The position numbers and the translations under genes were made by a program. A stretch of 64,000 nt of DNA. Source: Mortierella alpina. Taxonomy: Eukaryota; Mortierellomycota; Mortierellomycetes; Mortierellales; Mortierellaceae. Location of the stretch: the NCBI GenBank assembly GCA_029449245.1, contig JANATF010000012.1, positions 434,001 to 498,000 on the forward strand. The letters are read 5' to 3'. Numbering within the stretch: the first letter of the stretch is position 1; the number at the start of each line of letters is the position of its first letter. Below are positions 36,101-47,429 of this stretch, in pieces. A model generated the notes under the pieces. The model had not been told where the DNA came from. It saw nothing but the letters and a program-made list of their open reading frames with translations, and searched no databases.

Positions 36101-36103
36101 TAA
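30116..36103 (+). CDS. BAR-PH-VASt protein of the Sip3/Lam1-Lam3 sterol-transfer family
   Basis: Nine exons: 30116-30304, 30422-30458, 30566-30634, 30911-31272, 31370-32277, 32405-33094, 33208-33839, 33952-34128 and 34248-36103. They encode 1639 residues. Domain order: an N-terminal BAR-like helical domain (about 25-300; VLRPLEEFLKTDLRVFKE), a PH domain (about 420-545; KQGYLNIRIP, VWQRKYFF, ETEDDLMSWANTFEAA), a second PH/GRAM-like fold (about 780-890; YGRIFLTQSGMYFYARD), a VASt/StART-like domain (about 970-1150) and one membrane helix near 1312-1332 (LLYLVLVMTSLINIWAAF). This is the order in yeast Sip3 and Ysp1, which tether the ER at membrane contact sites and move sterol. The C-terminal tail has an acidic GEGEGEG run. 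The model skips 30635-30910; a small extra exon there cannot be ruled out. Confidence 0.85.
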
Positions 36104-36305
36104 CTTGGCCATGTATATACATAGATCCCATTAAACGGCGTACTCCTTCTCTGCTTCATTTCTTTGTGCTTTACCCTCCTCCTCGTGCTATAGTGTCGTG
36201 TTGCAATCTTTTGCACGTTCTGCTCACTCCCATGTGTGTTTGATTCATGTTTTTTGTTATTTCTTGAAGTATATAGCACATTTTCCACTTTGCTTTATTG
36301 CTTCC

Positions 36306-39300
36306 TTAGACTACATAAAACAATTCGGACCGCTCGTACGTGTTCTTGCCGTCGTTCTCGATCGACGGGTAGAAAGGAATCACTCCGTCCTGTGCTCCAA
36401 TGTACATGTTGTTGTAGATCTTCCAGTAGATCTCGCGGACCTTCCTGGCGGGGTGGAACAGGCCTTGGACCACATACTGAAGAATAGTCGCTGGTCCCAA
36501 GGCCACCGCCAACCCGTCGATAGCATCCATGACCGCATTGATCACATGGGGCGACGTCTCAAAGATGTTGGGCCAAACAAAGTTCAACAAGTGGAGCAGT
36601 GCATCCTCGCAACCGAGGCCGACAACACCCAGTGACATATGCTTGACCGTCGTACAGGCTGTCTGACGATGAACAAGATCCCGATCCATCAGAGCATCCT
36701 CGAGCAGTGGCGTCACTGCATAGATATAGTCCTTGCCCATCTCTCCAATGTACTCGAACACCCAAGAAAGCGACTAAACAGGCAGAAGGATGATAGTAAA
36801 ACGTTAATAAGAGGGCAATCAAAAAATAAATAATTTCGATACGCTCCAAGTCAGAGAAAAAAAAAAGAGTGAGGGAGCCAATCTTACCTTCAAGACACCG
36901 TTCTGGACATTAAGTTCTGGCACACGGTATTCGTTCATGAGTGCCGGAAGGACTGTGAATGGAGCACAGGTTTCGGCCACAATAGCAATGGCCACTGTGG
37001 TGCACACACGGTTCTGACGCTCCTGCACCTTCAAATTGTTCAACAGCGTCGCCAGCACATCCTGGGGTCCAATCGCCTTGGCAATGTATCCAAACGTGTT
37101 CACGGCAGCTCTGCGAATACCCTTCTTGTGGGCTTTGAGCATATCCAAGAGCTCAAAGCAGACGCGCATCCATTCTCGTGCGCTGACAAACTCGGCTCCA
37201 CGGTCAGCGATACGGCCCACCAGATCAATGTTGTTTTCCTGGACCTTCTCGTGTCGATTCTTCAAGATGGGGGTCAGGCGAGGGAGCAAATCCTTGATGG
37301 GTGGTGTCATACTGCTCATACCGATCACGTTCACAATGGCTTTGAGTGCACCCAAGATCGATCCAAGAACCTCGGGGTATTCCTCACCAAGGTACTCGAA
37401 CAAGACAAGGCCGAGATGTCCCATGAGCTTTTCCTCACCACAGGTCTTCATGACAACCGCAATGCGCGAGATCAGATCGGCAGCCTGCTGACGGACCTTG
37501 GCAGACTTGTTGTTAAGGCGCCAAAGAATAGTCGAGGTGATTTGTGGCAGGTAGGCTTTGCTGCGGTATCCAAGTGCGTTTACCACCGTGCCGAATCCGT
37601 TCAGCATAACAATATCCTCAACCGTCTGCTCCTGGAACGCATAGAGAATGCCGTCAATGAGAACTTCCTCCAGACGGCCGTCCACATCAGCAGCTCCGAG
37701 CTGCGTGACAACCTTCTCGATCGTCTCCATAACCATCTTCCTGTAAGGCTCAGATTCATCCTTCAAGTCCTCCACGATCCTTGACACAATCTCTGTCACG
37801 CCCACTTTTTGCGCCAGCTCAACAGTGGTCTCGACCAACTGCTTGTAGTTCCGGCGATCCAAAGCCATGCGACGCACCCAAAAGTTCTTGAAGAACTCGG
37901 GCAGAATCTCCTCCTTGATGTATTGCGGGGTCACTCCGTCTGTGCCCGCACACTGCTTCACGACCTTGAGCACAATCTTTTTCATCTCCTCGTCTGGCGA
38001 TTGGAACTCTCGGATCAGGATCGGCATGACCTCCTTTGTGTAGTAGTTGGCGTACTCTGCGTCCATCAGAGGAATGATGTATCCGATGGCCTTGAGGAAC
38101 GCTGCCAAGCCCTTTCCACGATGCTTCTTGATGCCGGACCAGAGTGGCTGCAAAACAGAGTCGAATGACTCGATACCATAAGGGTGGGCGGCCTCAGCCA
38201 GTGCTGCAATCGCCAACGACGTGATAGTCCTGACCTTTTGTTGTTCGTCCTATATGATGTGTCAAAAAAATAAAAATTTGTCAAGTCAAGTACAAAAAAA
38301 CCACAAAAAAAAACAAAGGAGTATTGAACTGTTGCCTTTTGTCGCATGGCGAAACTTACCTCCAGGCCCTTGGCGATGGCGTCGACCAAATTCTTGAGAT
38401 GAGGAAGGATAGCGCATCCAAGCAAGATGGCGATCTGTTGCACAATCTTGATACCGGTGTGACGGGCCTGCCACGACTTCTTACTGTTACAGACGGCCTT
38501 GAGGAAGGGCAAAAGGGCAGGAATACCGAGAGCCGAGGCAACCACAGAGAAGGCACGGGCAGTTGTGTTTCGAACATATTCATCCGCGTGGTCGATATCT
38601 GGGCGCATGGTGGCGATCATGGTGGCGAGTCCTGCGGCCTTACTCAAGTTGCTGATAATCTCGCGACCCTCCACACGCGCATAGTAGTCCTCGTCAATCA
38701 ACAAGGGCTCAATAACCACAAGAATTTTGTGCACGAACGGACGCACCAAGTCATCCAACTTGTAAAGAATCCTGTCAATGACCTTGACTAGCAAGTGACG
38801 CTCCTGATCCTCCAAGGTGGGTGACATGAGCAGTGGGAGAATCTGGTTGAAGAGCGGTCCAGCACCGAAATCGCGAGCCTTGTCTGTGATGGTTCTAAGC
38901 GCAGCCTTTCGCATGGGAGGTGTTCCATTCTTGATTTTCAGCAAGAGTCGCATAATCTTGCGCTCCTTGATGTCCTCAGCAGACATGGCCGATTCGTCCT
39001 TTTCATCGAGCAGCTTGCCGAAATGCTGCATGTCCTCCTGCTTGAAGAACGGCAGATTTCCGCCTCCAGGAACTTCGATCTCTGTTGGCGCAATTCCATA
39101 GTTCTGCTTAAGGTTCTCGTCCTGCATCATGAATCCATTTCCGGCGTAGGGCGTGGGGGTTGCGGTCAACTTGCGACCGGGAGTGCGGATGGGTTGGTAG
39201 GTGGAGGGCTGCTTCAAAATGGTGTAGCCGGTAGGAGGGAACATGGCATCCAGATCTTCATCCGACAAGGGTCGGTTGCGCATATCGATTTCGTGTTCCC

Positions 39301-40318
39301 AACGCTGTGCATTCATGGCTTCGGGTGTCATGGGCACAGTCATGTTGGGGGTGACCATTCCAAGCTGGCCAGCACCCATGGGGGTGGCCCCAAACATTCC
39401 TGAAGGTGCAACAGGCGTTTCGTCCCATCTGGAGCGCTTTCCTGTGGGTGTCTCTGTAACTCCTGCGGCTCTAGGGGTCGCATCCCAAGACGAGCCACTG
39501 CTTGCAACAGGCGTTTGATCCCAGCGGTTTCTCTTTTTGGTGTCTGCTTTGGGCGTCTCCTCCCAGCGGTTGGTGGGAGCTGCTACATGATCATCGGGCT
39601 CGTTCCAAGATGAGGTGGCGGCTGGGGCCACGACAGGCGTGGCCACATCCCAGCGTCTTTTCCTTCCTGTTGGTGTCGGTGGGGGTGGTGCATCCTGCCC
39701 TGTAGTCTTTTGGGCTTCCTTCTTCTTTTCCGCAATCTTTTGCATCACCCGCTGCTGCTCGCGCTCCAGCTCGGCCTCCTTCATGACTTCAGCATACGAT
39801 CTTGATTCGGACTCGCCATCCTTGTTCTTGGCAAAGGGATCCTGCCTTGAGGGCGAGAGTACTCTGTTGGTGCGTCGCTTATGGTAGTCGTCCTCCCTGT
39901 CGCTGATCCTGTGAGACTCAAGTCTTCCAGCAAAGGGATCATGATCGTCGTCGTCTGCCGATTTCAGATGCGCATAGGCCTCCTTGGGTGCTGTGTAGGT
40001 GGAAAGTCGCTTTGTGTCCTGGACTCGCTTTGCCAGCTCGTCCTCTTCTTCTTCGTCCTCCATGGGGAGTGAGGTGGAGTAGCCCTCGAACTTGTTGCTG
40101 CTGCCATAGATGTCCTGATCGTATCCTCCATGTCCCGTCAGCGACACGCGAGTGTCCTCCCGCTGATTGGCGCTGTCCTTGGCCCTCTTCTCCTGCTCGG
40201 CCTTGATCTGTGCACTGATGTCTATGCAATTGCAGGTTATGATGTCAATAGGCTGGTAGGGGGTTTCAACGGGTAAAGGGCGCAGAGATGAGCAAGGCGG
40301 CAGCTTACCATCCGACAT
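36306..40318 (-). CDS. SF3B1: U2 snRNP splicing factor SF3B1 (Hsh155/SAP155)
   Basis: Four exons: 40309-40318 (only ATG TCG GAT G), 38360-40221, 36888-38249 and 36306-36773, giving 1233 residues. SF3B1 is the HEAT-repeat scaffold of the SF3b complex; it clamps the U2-branch-site helix during prespliceosome assembly. The N-terminal half is charged and disordered, with repeated R-W-[DE]-x-TP motifs (RWEETP, RWDQTP, RWDETP) like the phosphorylated TP repeats of the human protein, and the U2AF-ligand-type tryptophans. From about residue 400 the HEAT domain is nearly continuous with the human sequence, for example [74 protein letters not shown] and the end [12 protein letters not shown]. It is clearly longer than the budding-yeast homologue. 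Confidence 0.97.
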
Positions 40319-40771
40319 TGTGTGTATGTGGGTGTGCGGGTGCGTGTGTAACAAGGGCTGCTTGACTGGATCCAAAATCAATGATCAAAAGAAGAGCTGA
40401 CCGAGGGGTGTTTTTTTTGACTGTCGACAGCGTATGCCTTTGTCAAGAAAAGAGCAGCGTGCAGAGTGTGATGTGTGTGAGGGGCGACAAGGATTGAGAG
40501 GAGGATTGAGAAGAAGCGCAGGGGAATTGGCCAACTGCAACTTTGCAAGTTGCAAGCTGCACTCATGTCACTGTACACCTGCTAGTCGCATTTGCTGTCA
40601 ACGCGTTCAGTCTGTGCTGCCAGGGTGGTCCACCTATGCTTTCAACTTGACCTTGCAGCACATTGCTCACTCCCCACTCGCTCGCTCACTCTCTCTCTCT
40701 CGCAGTCCTCACCACCGCCGCATCTCCACTCTCATCCGAACACACACACAGACACACACAAGATTGCCATC
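40319..40771. promoter_or_regulatory. Divergent promoter region, SF3B1 and RNase-kappa-like gene
   Basis: Two start codons face away from each other across 453 bp. Next to the plus-strand gene there are CT repeats (about 40682-40704) and CA repeats (40740-40760). No specific factor site was recognised. Confidence 0.5.
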
Positions 40772-41229
40772 ATGAAGCCCATGTTCTCAGCTGGTCATGC
40801 AACCTGCTGCACCATCCTCTCTGTCTTTGGCGTTATCTTCCTGGGCACAATGTCCTTCCTCTTCTCCCTACCAGCCGAATCCCTAACCCACAGCACTGAG
40901 GACCCCGCAGACCCCGCCGCAGTTGCCCAGGCCTGCCTGACAGCAACATTCTTCTATGCGTTCATGATCTTCTTTTGCGGATTCCAGGTAAGACTCGACC
41001 CCATGCCATTTTGTCGAGTGTGACGTGGGGCTGACCAGGAACCTAAAGGTCGTCAGGAAAAGCTTGGTTCCCCTAGCTATGACAGAACATAAGCGACAGT
41101 TAATAGCAGCCCTGTTACCCTTTTTTTTTTCCTAACGCATTGCCCTGTGTTGTTGTTTTTTTTTGCTCATGGCTTTGTTAGAGCTGGCTCAACAAACGGG
41201 AGGAGCGAGCACAGATTCAACTGGAATAG
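40772..41229 (+). CDS. RNase kappa-like small membrane protein (V-ATPase accessory subunit type)
   Basis: Two exons (40772-40987, 41182-41229) encode 87 residues. Two hydrophobic helices lie at about 11-35 (CCTILSVFGVIFLGTMSFLF) and 52-72 (CLTATFFYAFMIFFCGF), with a short polar loop between and a basic tail, SWLNKREERAQIQLE. The size, the two-helix hairpin, the CC pair before helix 1 and the L-N-K-R-[KE]-E tail match the RNASEK family. RNASEK was first named for ribonuclease activity and later found in the Vo sector of V-ATPase (yeast subunit f-like). I therefore infer a vacuolar or endosomal proton-pump role. The 194-bp intron has donor GTAAGA and a T-rich acceptor tract. The frame beyond 40987 stops soon, which supports splicing. 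Confidence 0.75.
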
Positions 41230-41553
41230 GGACGATATATAGACCTGCATCATGTGGATTATCGTTCACTCCTATTTCTCTGATATCCGATGGCACGGGA
41301 GCACAGCAACCCCAACCCCTGCCTTCTTCTACGAACAAACAGCCATTCTACAGTCGACACCATTCAAGGAAAAAGCCAGCTCTTCTCAATTAAAAGATAT
41401 CTTTGCTGGCCTTGGTGGCCGCCCAGTGATGAATCAAAGATGACCCTGACTTGATAGCAGAGCAAGGAGAAGGCGATGTCAATTCAAATACACGCGTTCA
41501 TGGTCCTGTAGCGGATTTAATATGTTTTCCACCATAAAAAAGAGTCGAGGTAC
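41230..41553. other. Convergent 3' spacer
   Basis: This is the 3' flank of two converging genes. A frame at 41252-41443 overlaps the tail of the RNase-kappa-like gene but has no domain and lies in its probable 3' UTR. Nothing else is seen. Confidence 0.4.
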
Positions 41554-44211
41554 TTAGGAGTCAAGTCCAGGAGCCAGCGACGAATCGGAAGGGGATGGCG
41601 CAGACGCAGCCGACTTTTGACTAGAGCCAGATGTTGAGGACGACAACAGAGACACCGAGTCACCTTCAGTCGCGCCTACAACTTGTGCATTCATGCTCCC
41701 TACACTGGATCCAATCTCTTCGTTCAGAGCTCTAGCGGCCATTGCAGGAGTCGAATCAGCAAGGGTTATCGAGTGGTCCGTCGGTGCTGGAGGCGTGGCC
41801 TGTGCAGCTTTTGAAGCAGCCGATGGAGACCCTTCTGCAGGACTTGAGGAACCATGTGCTTTGGTTGAAGTTGGATCCAGCATTCGAGGAGATGTTGACG
41901 ACACAGCACCGCCTGAAGAGGTCTGTCGATGATGCTGGACGCTCAACGGCGTCGAGTCCAACATGCTACCAGCCTTACTTTCCATAAGAATACGCCTCTG
42001 ATAACTGCCACCTGCGGATAGAACGGGACCCGAGGCCGACGAAGATCGTGCCAAAGCCGCAAGTGGGCGTGGGCTGCTAGCGTTGATGCTGTTATTGGGG
42101 CTACCTAAAAGCGAGTTCGAGTAAGGCCCTGTCCCTGAAGCGGATGGTGCGCCTTGATGAAGCGGCCGATAGTGGCCTCGCGATTCGGCAGTGGGTATAT
42201 GATTGCCTCGGCTCCCGGATGGATCATCTCCTGCTCCCGCATGATCATCGTTGGCAGACAAAGGAGCATTCCTACGCCTCTTGGCTGATTCCTTCAAATC
42301 CTCCCATCGCTGCTTGTACTTTTTCATCAACGTATTCTGCTTTGCATTTTCGAGTCTCAACTGTTGAACTTCCTCTTCCAGCTCCACGAGTCGCCCACGC
42401 ATTGCTACAGGGTTCATTTGATCGTACGAGGTGGAATTGGAAGGTGTCCCTGGCGTAGATGGTGCAGGCAGAGTCAGTGCTTGTGCTCGCTGGACCGGGG
42501 CCCCACCCTTTTCTATCATTCCATTCACGATGAGTTGTTAGGCAGTGATTCCCGGTCAGCTCATCCTTCATACGAAAAGATATCAATTTACCTGCAGAGA
42601 GGTCTTGAATAGACTGTTTGACCGGGCGGAGAATATCCTGACTCTTTATTAGTTGCATGGCGGATCGTTGGACGTCCTTGGTCCAGATACTCATCTGCAT
42701 GACGCCCTCCAAATGCTTCTCCAGTTTAAGATTCCGTCTCGAGAGTTTGTCCAGAGTCAACTTGAGCTGCTGGTTTTCAATAGCATACTCTTCCAAAGTC
42801 TTTGTCGCATTTCTCGACGCCGATTCCCCTTTTCTGAGCCCCAAGGACGTTGGTTTGTACGGACCAGAGGATGAACGAGTGCTGGACTCTGACGCTGAGG
42901 TGGACCGACTTCGAGACGAAGAATTTTTCGCCTGAGCGTTCTTTGAGCCAGGAGAGTCGATGATGAAGAAGGACTCCTGCATGGGCGACGGATCCGCACG
43001 CGGCTTAGTTGGCCTTGGCAGGGACTGGCTGCTGTTACTTGGAAAGTGCCGTGGTACTTTGAGGTTGTTATCCAATATCCGAGATGTACCCACGCCGGAG
43101 GTCGACAATGGAGCCTCCACGGGGCTCAAAGTCGGTGGGTCTTCTGAAATGGGCGAGTTGAGCAAGCCCGATGCCGAGTTGAGTGGGTCATCGCCATCCA
43201 GGGGTATAGAGGTAAAGGCGACTGGGCTCGAGATTTTAAGAACCAAGTTCTCGACTGCATCCCAGAATTTGTTGAACGGGTCCGATTCATCCTTCTGCGA
43301 TATCGAACCAGTTGCAAGGGAGTCATCTTGGTTATTTGGTGTTGCAAGTGGCAGGTGGTTTCTCTCATGGACATTCATGCGCTGAAAGACGATATTCTGC
43401 TCCTACCACATGGTTCTTGATCAAAGTAAACGACTCTTCGATCATGGCTGACGACGAATTGCTCGATGCCTCTGATGATGTTCCAAGGTACGATCCTCCT
43501 GATCCAGCGTCTCCTCCTCGGGAGAGGCTTTCATTGCCATGGTCGCCAAGAGTTTTCTGAAACAACGGTTCGAGATGACGCTGCTGTTGTCCCTCGCTTC
43601 GCATCTGCTGATGTCCCTCACTGCCTCTCCGCCGACCTGGCCCCCCTGCAGCTGTTAAGGTCGAAGTAGCCGCTACTGCGCCAGTTCCGCTGCTGTGTCC
43701 TCCAGAATCCAGCTTTGTCCGTGAGCTTGCTTGCTTCTGCTGCGGCGCCGAGGTGGCAGCCGCAACGGCCTCTGCTGCCGCTGTCGCCGCAGCCTGCGTG
43801 GCAGCAGCCTTTGTGATCCTCCTCTGCAGATCCTTGGCCTGGCGAATATGGTTTGCATTCATCAATTTAAGAGTCCGAATCACCTCTTGGTTATGTGTAT
43901 CCTTGGTCGCGAGCAGAAAGTGCTCTAGTGCACCGAAGTAGATGGAAGTGGATAGAAGTTTTCAGCATATAAACAACTTCAAAGCAAAGCAGTGGCGCGG
44001 AAGTCTTCTTTTTTCGCTCCGTACCAGCTGCTTGAAAGTGCATGTCGACGGCCTGTTCCCATTGGTTATTCTCTATGCATTCTTCGGCATAATTGGCATA
44101 GCGATGCGCCTACAAGCCATGCAGAGGACAGAGGTATTAACAGCCTGAACATGCTAGGCCAGCAGTGTCAGTATAAGAAGCATTTACCATGTTGACTGCG
44201 GTGTCCTCCAT
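41554..44211 (-). CDS. MIT-domain coiled-coil protein, Atg38/NRBF2-like
   Basis: Five exons (44188-44211, 44025-44109, 43407-43924, 42592-43381, 41554-42512) encode 791 residues with every junction in phase. Residues of about 9-72 form a three-helix MIT-type domain (AHRYANYAEECIENNQWEQA, FQAAEHFLLATKDTHNQ, VIRTLKLMNANHIRQAKDLQ) that becomes visible only after joining exons 1-3. A poly-Ala/Gln and Ser-rich linker follows, then an SFFIID motif near residue 345 and a coiled coil near 395-435 (ENQQLKLTLDKLSRRNLKLE). A second coiled coil lies near 513-550 (LVELEEEVQQLRLENAK), and the tail is Ser-rich. NRBF2 and yeast Atg38 pair an N-terminal MIT domain with a coiled coil and link Atg14 to Vps34 in the autophagy PI3-kinase complex. 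The protein here is much longer, so this assignment is an inference. Another MIT-domain ESCRT or Vps4 partner is possible. Confidence 0.62.
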
Positions 44212-44293
44212 GGCGAGAGGCGGTTTATTTTAGAAGTGGTGCAAAGATGTGGAAGGCAAGGAAAGGGACAATTATACAATGGAGGGCACGTGC

Positions 44294-45349
44294 TCACGAG
44301 CGGGGAAAAATGGTTTCGTTGTTGGACTTGATGACCTTTGCAAAGTACCGAGGGGGAATAAAGCCATCGCCGTCTTTGCCATCGGACAAAATGACACTAT
44401 TAGTAGACTTGTAGAACTTGATGCCGTCTATCACAAGATTGTAGATGCGTTCAAACATGAGTCCTCAATGGGTTAGTTCCATGCCTGTTCAACGTTGGTT
44501 CCCGAATGATATGATGGCACGTAACGCGCTAATTTACCTTTGATAGCCATTGCCGTATCGATATGAATGTAAAGGTTGCAGCTTTGCCTCATACCACTGA
44601 TCACCCCGTCTGCGCCTGGAAGGCCTACCGCCATGTGAATATGGTTCCTGTTCATTTTGGACAATCCCTTCTCAGCTATTTTAGCAAATACAAGACCGAA
44701 CTTAGCATGCATACGCGAATATATCTTTTTCTTCTCTCGTTGCAACCACGAACGGTGGTGCTTACCGATAAGAGGCCATTTTGAGAACATGGTTCCATGG
44801 ATCACAACGGGCAATTGGCTTGCGTCTGTGATTTCTTCAAATCCAAGTTCAGCAACCTTTAAGCATTGCCACAGGAAAGAAAAATCCGAAAGCGAACAAA
44901 GGAAATGAAGGAATGCTGCGTTAGTAAAACGTTCTTTTGCGGTTGTTGTGCTGGTCAAAGACATGCTTGTTTCTATTTACCTTATCCATGCTGTGCCCCT
45001 GCACAGCACGAATGTACTCCTTATTGCCATTGGCGTCCTCCAGTATCTGAAAACGCTTCTTGTCATTCGTGTCGACAACCTCGAGAATATCGTCGTGCGT
45101 GAAGCCCTTGAATTTTGAATGACTCAAAACATCCTTGATCTTGACATATCCGTCGGGCCTTACGGCCACGCCTTGCGACTCGGCATTGTGGCGCAGGAGC
45201 CATGAGAGTGCTTTGGAGAGTCGTACTTTAGGTGAGTCCGTCCGAGGCCCTCTGCTTCTGCTGTTATTGCTGTTCTTGTCGTTAGTCTTGGGATTGGCTG
45301 GAGTAGCCCCTGGTTGGGCGCTGGTCTTTGAGGCTGTGGATGTCGACAT
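44294..45349 (-). CDS. TPT1: tRNA 2'-phosphotransferase
   Basis: Four exons (44981-45349, 44766-44856, 44538-44675, 44294-44463) encode 255 residues. The enzyme removes the splice-junction 2'-phosphate from ligated tRNA, passing it to NAD+ to form ADP-ribose 1'',2''-cyclic phosphate; it is the last step of fungal tRNA splicing. After a 40-residue polar tail the family motifs appear in order: LSKALSWLLRHNAESQGV with PDGYVKIKDVL, the KKRFQI strand, VVIHGTMFSKWPLI, GLSKMNRNHIHMA, then GIKFYKSTNSVILSDG and GFIPPRYFAKV. The conserved Arg-His and His-x-Gly-Thr pairs of the NAD pocket are present. The stop codon lies only 82 bp from the start of the MIT-domain gene on the same strand. Confidence 0.94.
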
Positions 45350-45711
45350 CGTGGTATATTGGTGCGGTTCTTTCTGTGGACACGAGCCTGTCCTATTCTA
45401 CAAAGGTGGTGGGTAAAGTTGAGCGGGAGTATGACAGCAATACGTGGAGAAGAGCGAGGAACGGTGAAAGGAGAAGAGGTGAATAGGAGCTGCGGCCCCA
45501 AAAATATCTTTTACAGTCTTTGTGACAGCCACTGGCTGTATACAACAAACACTTTTGGCAGTGTGCTTCTGCTCATCTCTCGCCCCTCCTACTTCGCCCA
45601 GGACCCTCACGCATAACGTTCTCTTTTTGCATTGTCCCTCTCTGTAATCGTCACCTGAACCACGGACACTCGAGCATTGCTCTCATCTCCTCTCTTTAAC
45701 CATCTACCGCC
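45350..45711. promoter_or_regulatory. Divergent promoter region, TPT1 and PRP18
   Basis: Start codons of a tRNA-splicing enzyme and an mRNA-splicing factor face away across 362 bp. Pyrimidine-rich DNA precedes the PRP18 start (45625-45705). No named operator is recognised. Confidence 0.5.
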
Positions 45712-47203
45712 ATGGACTTGATCGAAGCCACACTCGCAAAGAAGCGCTCTGCTCTCGAATCAGCCGCAGGGGGAGCCAAGAAGAAATACATTCGGCGGGG
45801 CGATCTGGAGAAACAGCGCGAGCAGGAATACCTCGCCGAGCAAGAGCGAGAGCGCAAGGAGAAAGAGGTACATACGAGTAGCCGCATCGGACGGGATGCT
45901 ACTTTCAAAACCCTATCGCTTGTGCTCATTTAGCTAAATTGCTACCAATGCTTTGTTTTCATCTAGGAGAGAGAGCGGAAACTGGCAGAGGAAAAGGAGG
46001 TAAAGCTCAAGGAAGAAAGAGCAGCCAAAGCAGCCGAGTCGTCTTCAACATCCACATCATCACCGTCTACTTCAGCAGCATTACCAGAGGGATCAGAGGC
46101 ATCACCTTCGGACGAGTCAACTGCTGCCACCTTCAACATTGCTCCTGAAGAAGTTGTACGCCGTCTGCGAGCCCGTGGACACCCCATCCGATTGTTCGCC
46201 GAGACAGATCAGCAGCGAAAGATCCGTCTGCGCGCACTGGAACTGGTGGAGGACCGGTCTGAGGGACAGAGAAATGACTTCATGAGAGCTATGGAAAATG
46301 CCGAAACGGGACTGCATCTTGAAGCGTTGGGACAGCAAGGCGGTTCAGGCACAAAGGAAAAGAAATCAAAGGCAGACCCAACGAAGGATGTGGTAAGGGA
46401 AAGGACCGCGGGCTGCAATGGCATAATGTTATTTCTTTCCGGTAGTAACAAGGAATTGCTCTGGACTAACGCGACACAAAATGACGATCTACTAGGATAC
46501 AAACGCGATTTCAATCGAGTTGTTACAAAAGGACCAGGATAAGTTATATGTTTTGATTTATACCTACTTCAAGCGTCTGCTTCGAGAGTGGGAACAGGAT
46601 CTTGATCAACGTCCGGGTATGGCTCAAAGTCGACACATTGTGTGCGATCGACTAGCGCGCATTTGAGTGTATCAATGGAAGTTGTCGAATGCTAACCTTG
46701 GCTACAACTTTTATTCCTTAATGAACTCTGTAGATGAGTTGAAGAGAAGCACACCAGGAAAGTTGGCGACAGCGACCCAGGCGCAGAGTGCAGAGTACCT
46801 GAAGCCTTTTTTCAAATCCCTGCGGCAGAAGGCACTGGAGCCCGATGTGCTCATGCGCATCACGGAGATTGCAGAGCTCATGATCAAGCGCGAGCATATG
46901 GCCGCCAGTGACGCCTACTTGAAGTTGTCGATCGGAAACGCACCGTGGCCTATTGGAGTCACCATGGTTGGGTAAGTGGTTCTGAACCCTTTCTTGCCGT
47001 ATTGTATTGTTGTTTCTTCCGAAGGATCGTAACCTCACCATCGTTGTATGATCGGATCCGATAGTATTCACGAGCGTTCAGGACGCGAAAAGATTTTCTC
47101 CGCCCAGGTGGCCCATGTGTTGAACGACGAGACCTCGCGCAAGTGGATCCAGAGTATCAAGCGCATCATGACCTTTGCAGAGAAGAAGTACCCTCGGCTT
47201 TAG
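45712..47203 (+). CDS. PRP18: Pre-mRNA-splicing factor Prp18
   Basis: Five exons (45712-45867, 45967-46392, 46496-46616, 46734-46971, 47065-47203) encode 359 residues. Prp18 acts in the second step of splicing, with Slu7 and the U5 snRNP, to stabilise 3' splice-site docking. The N-terminus is a charged helix ([19 protein letters not shown]). A splicing-factor motif follows near residue 125 ([20 protein letters not shown], the PRP4/SFM pattern). The C-terminal Prp18 domain has [36 protein letters not shown], the loop [20 protein letters not shown], which is the most conserved part of the family, and [19 protein letters not shown]. The conserved GVTMVGIH sequence reads across the last intron, which confirms it. 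Confidence 0.96.
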
Positions 47204-47429
47204 TCGGAAATAAACGAGAATCTTTAGACTGGCGCATGCCTAGTGGGCGTGAAAGTGACTGGTGACCGCATGGCTGTGTATAAAGAGGAGCTCCATTCCT
47301 TCTCACAGCAATTCCTTTTCCTCTTCACGCTTTCCATTCTCCTTCCGTTTGCCCGCGCATCAAAACTCGAGCTCATTCACCTTACGAACAGCCAACCGCC
47401 CCCAATACAACTCGTTCACCTCTACTCAA

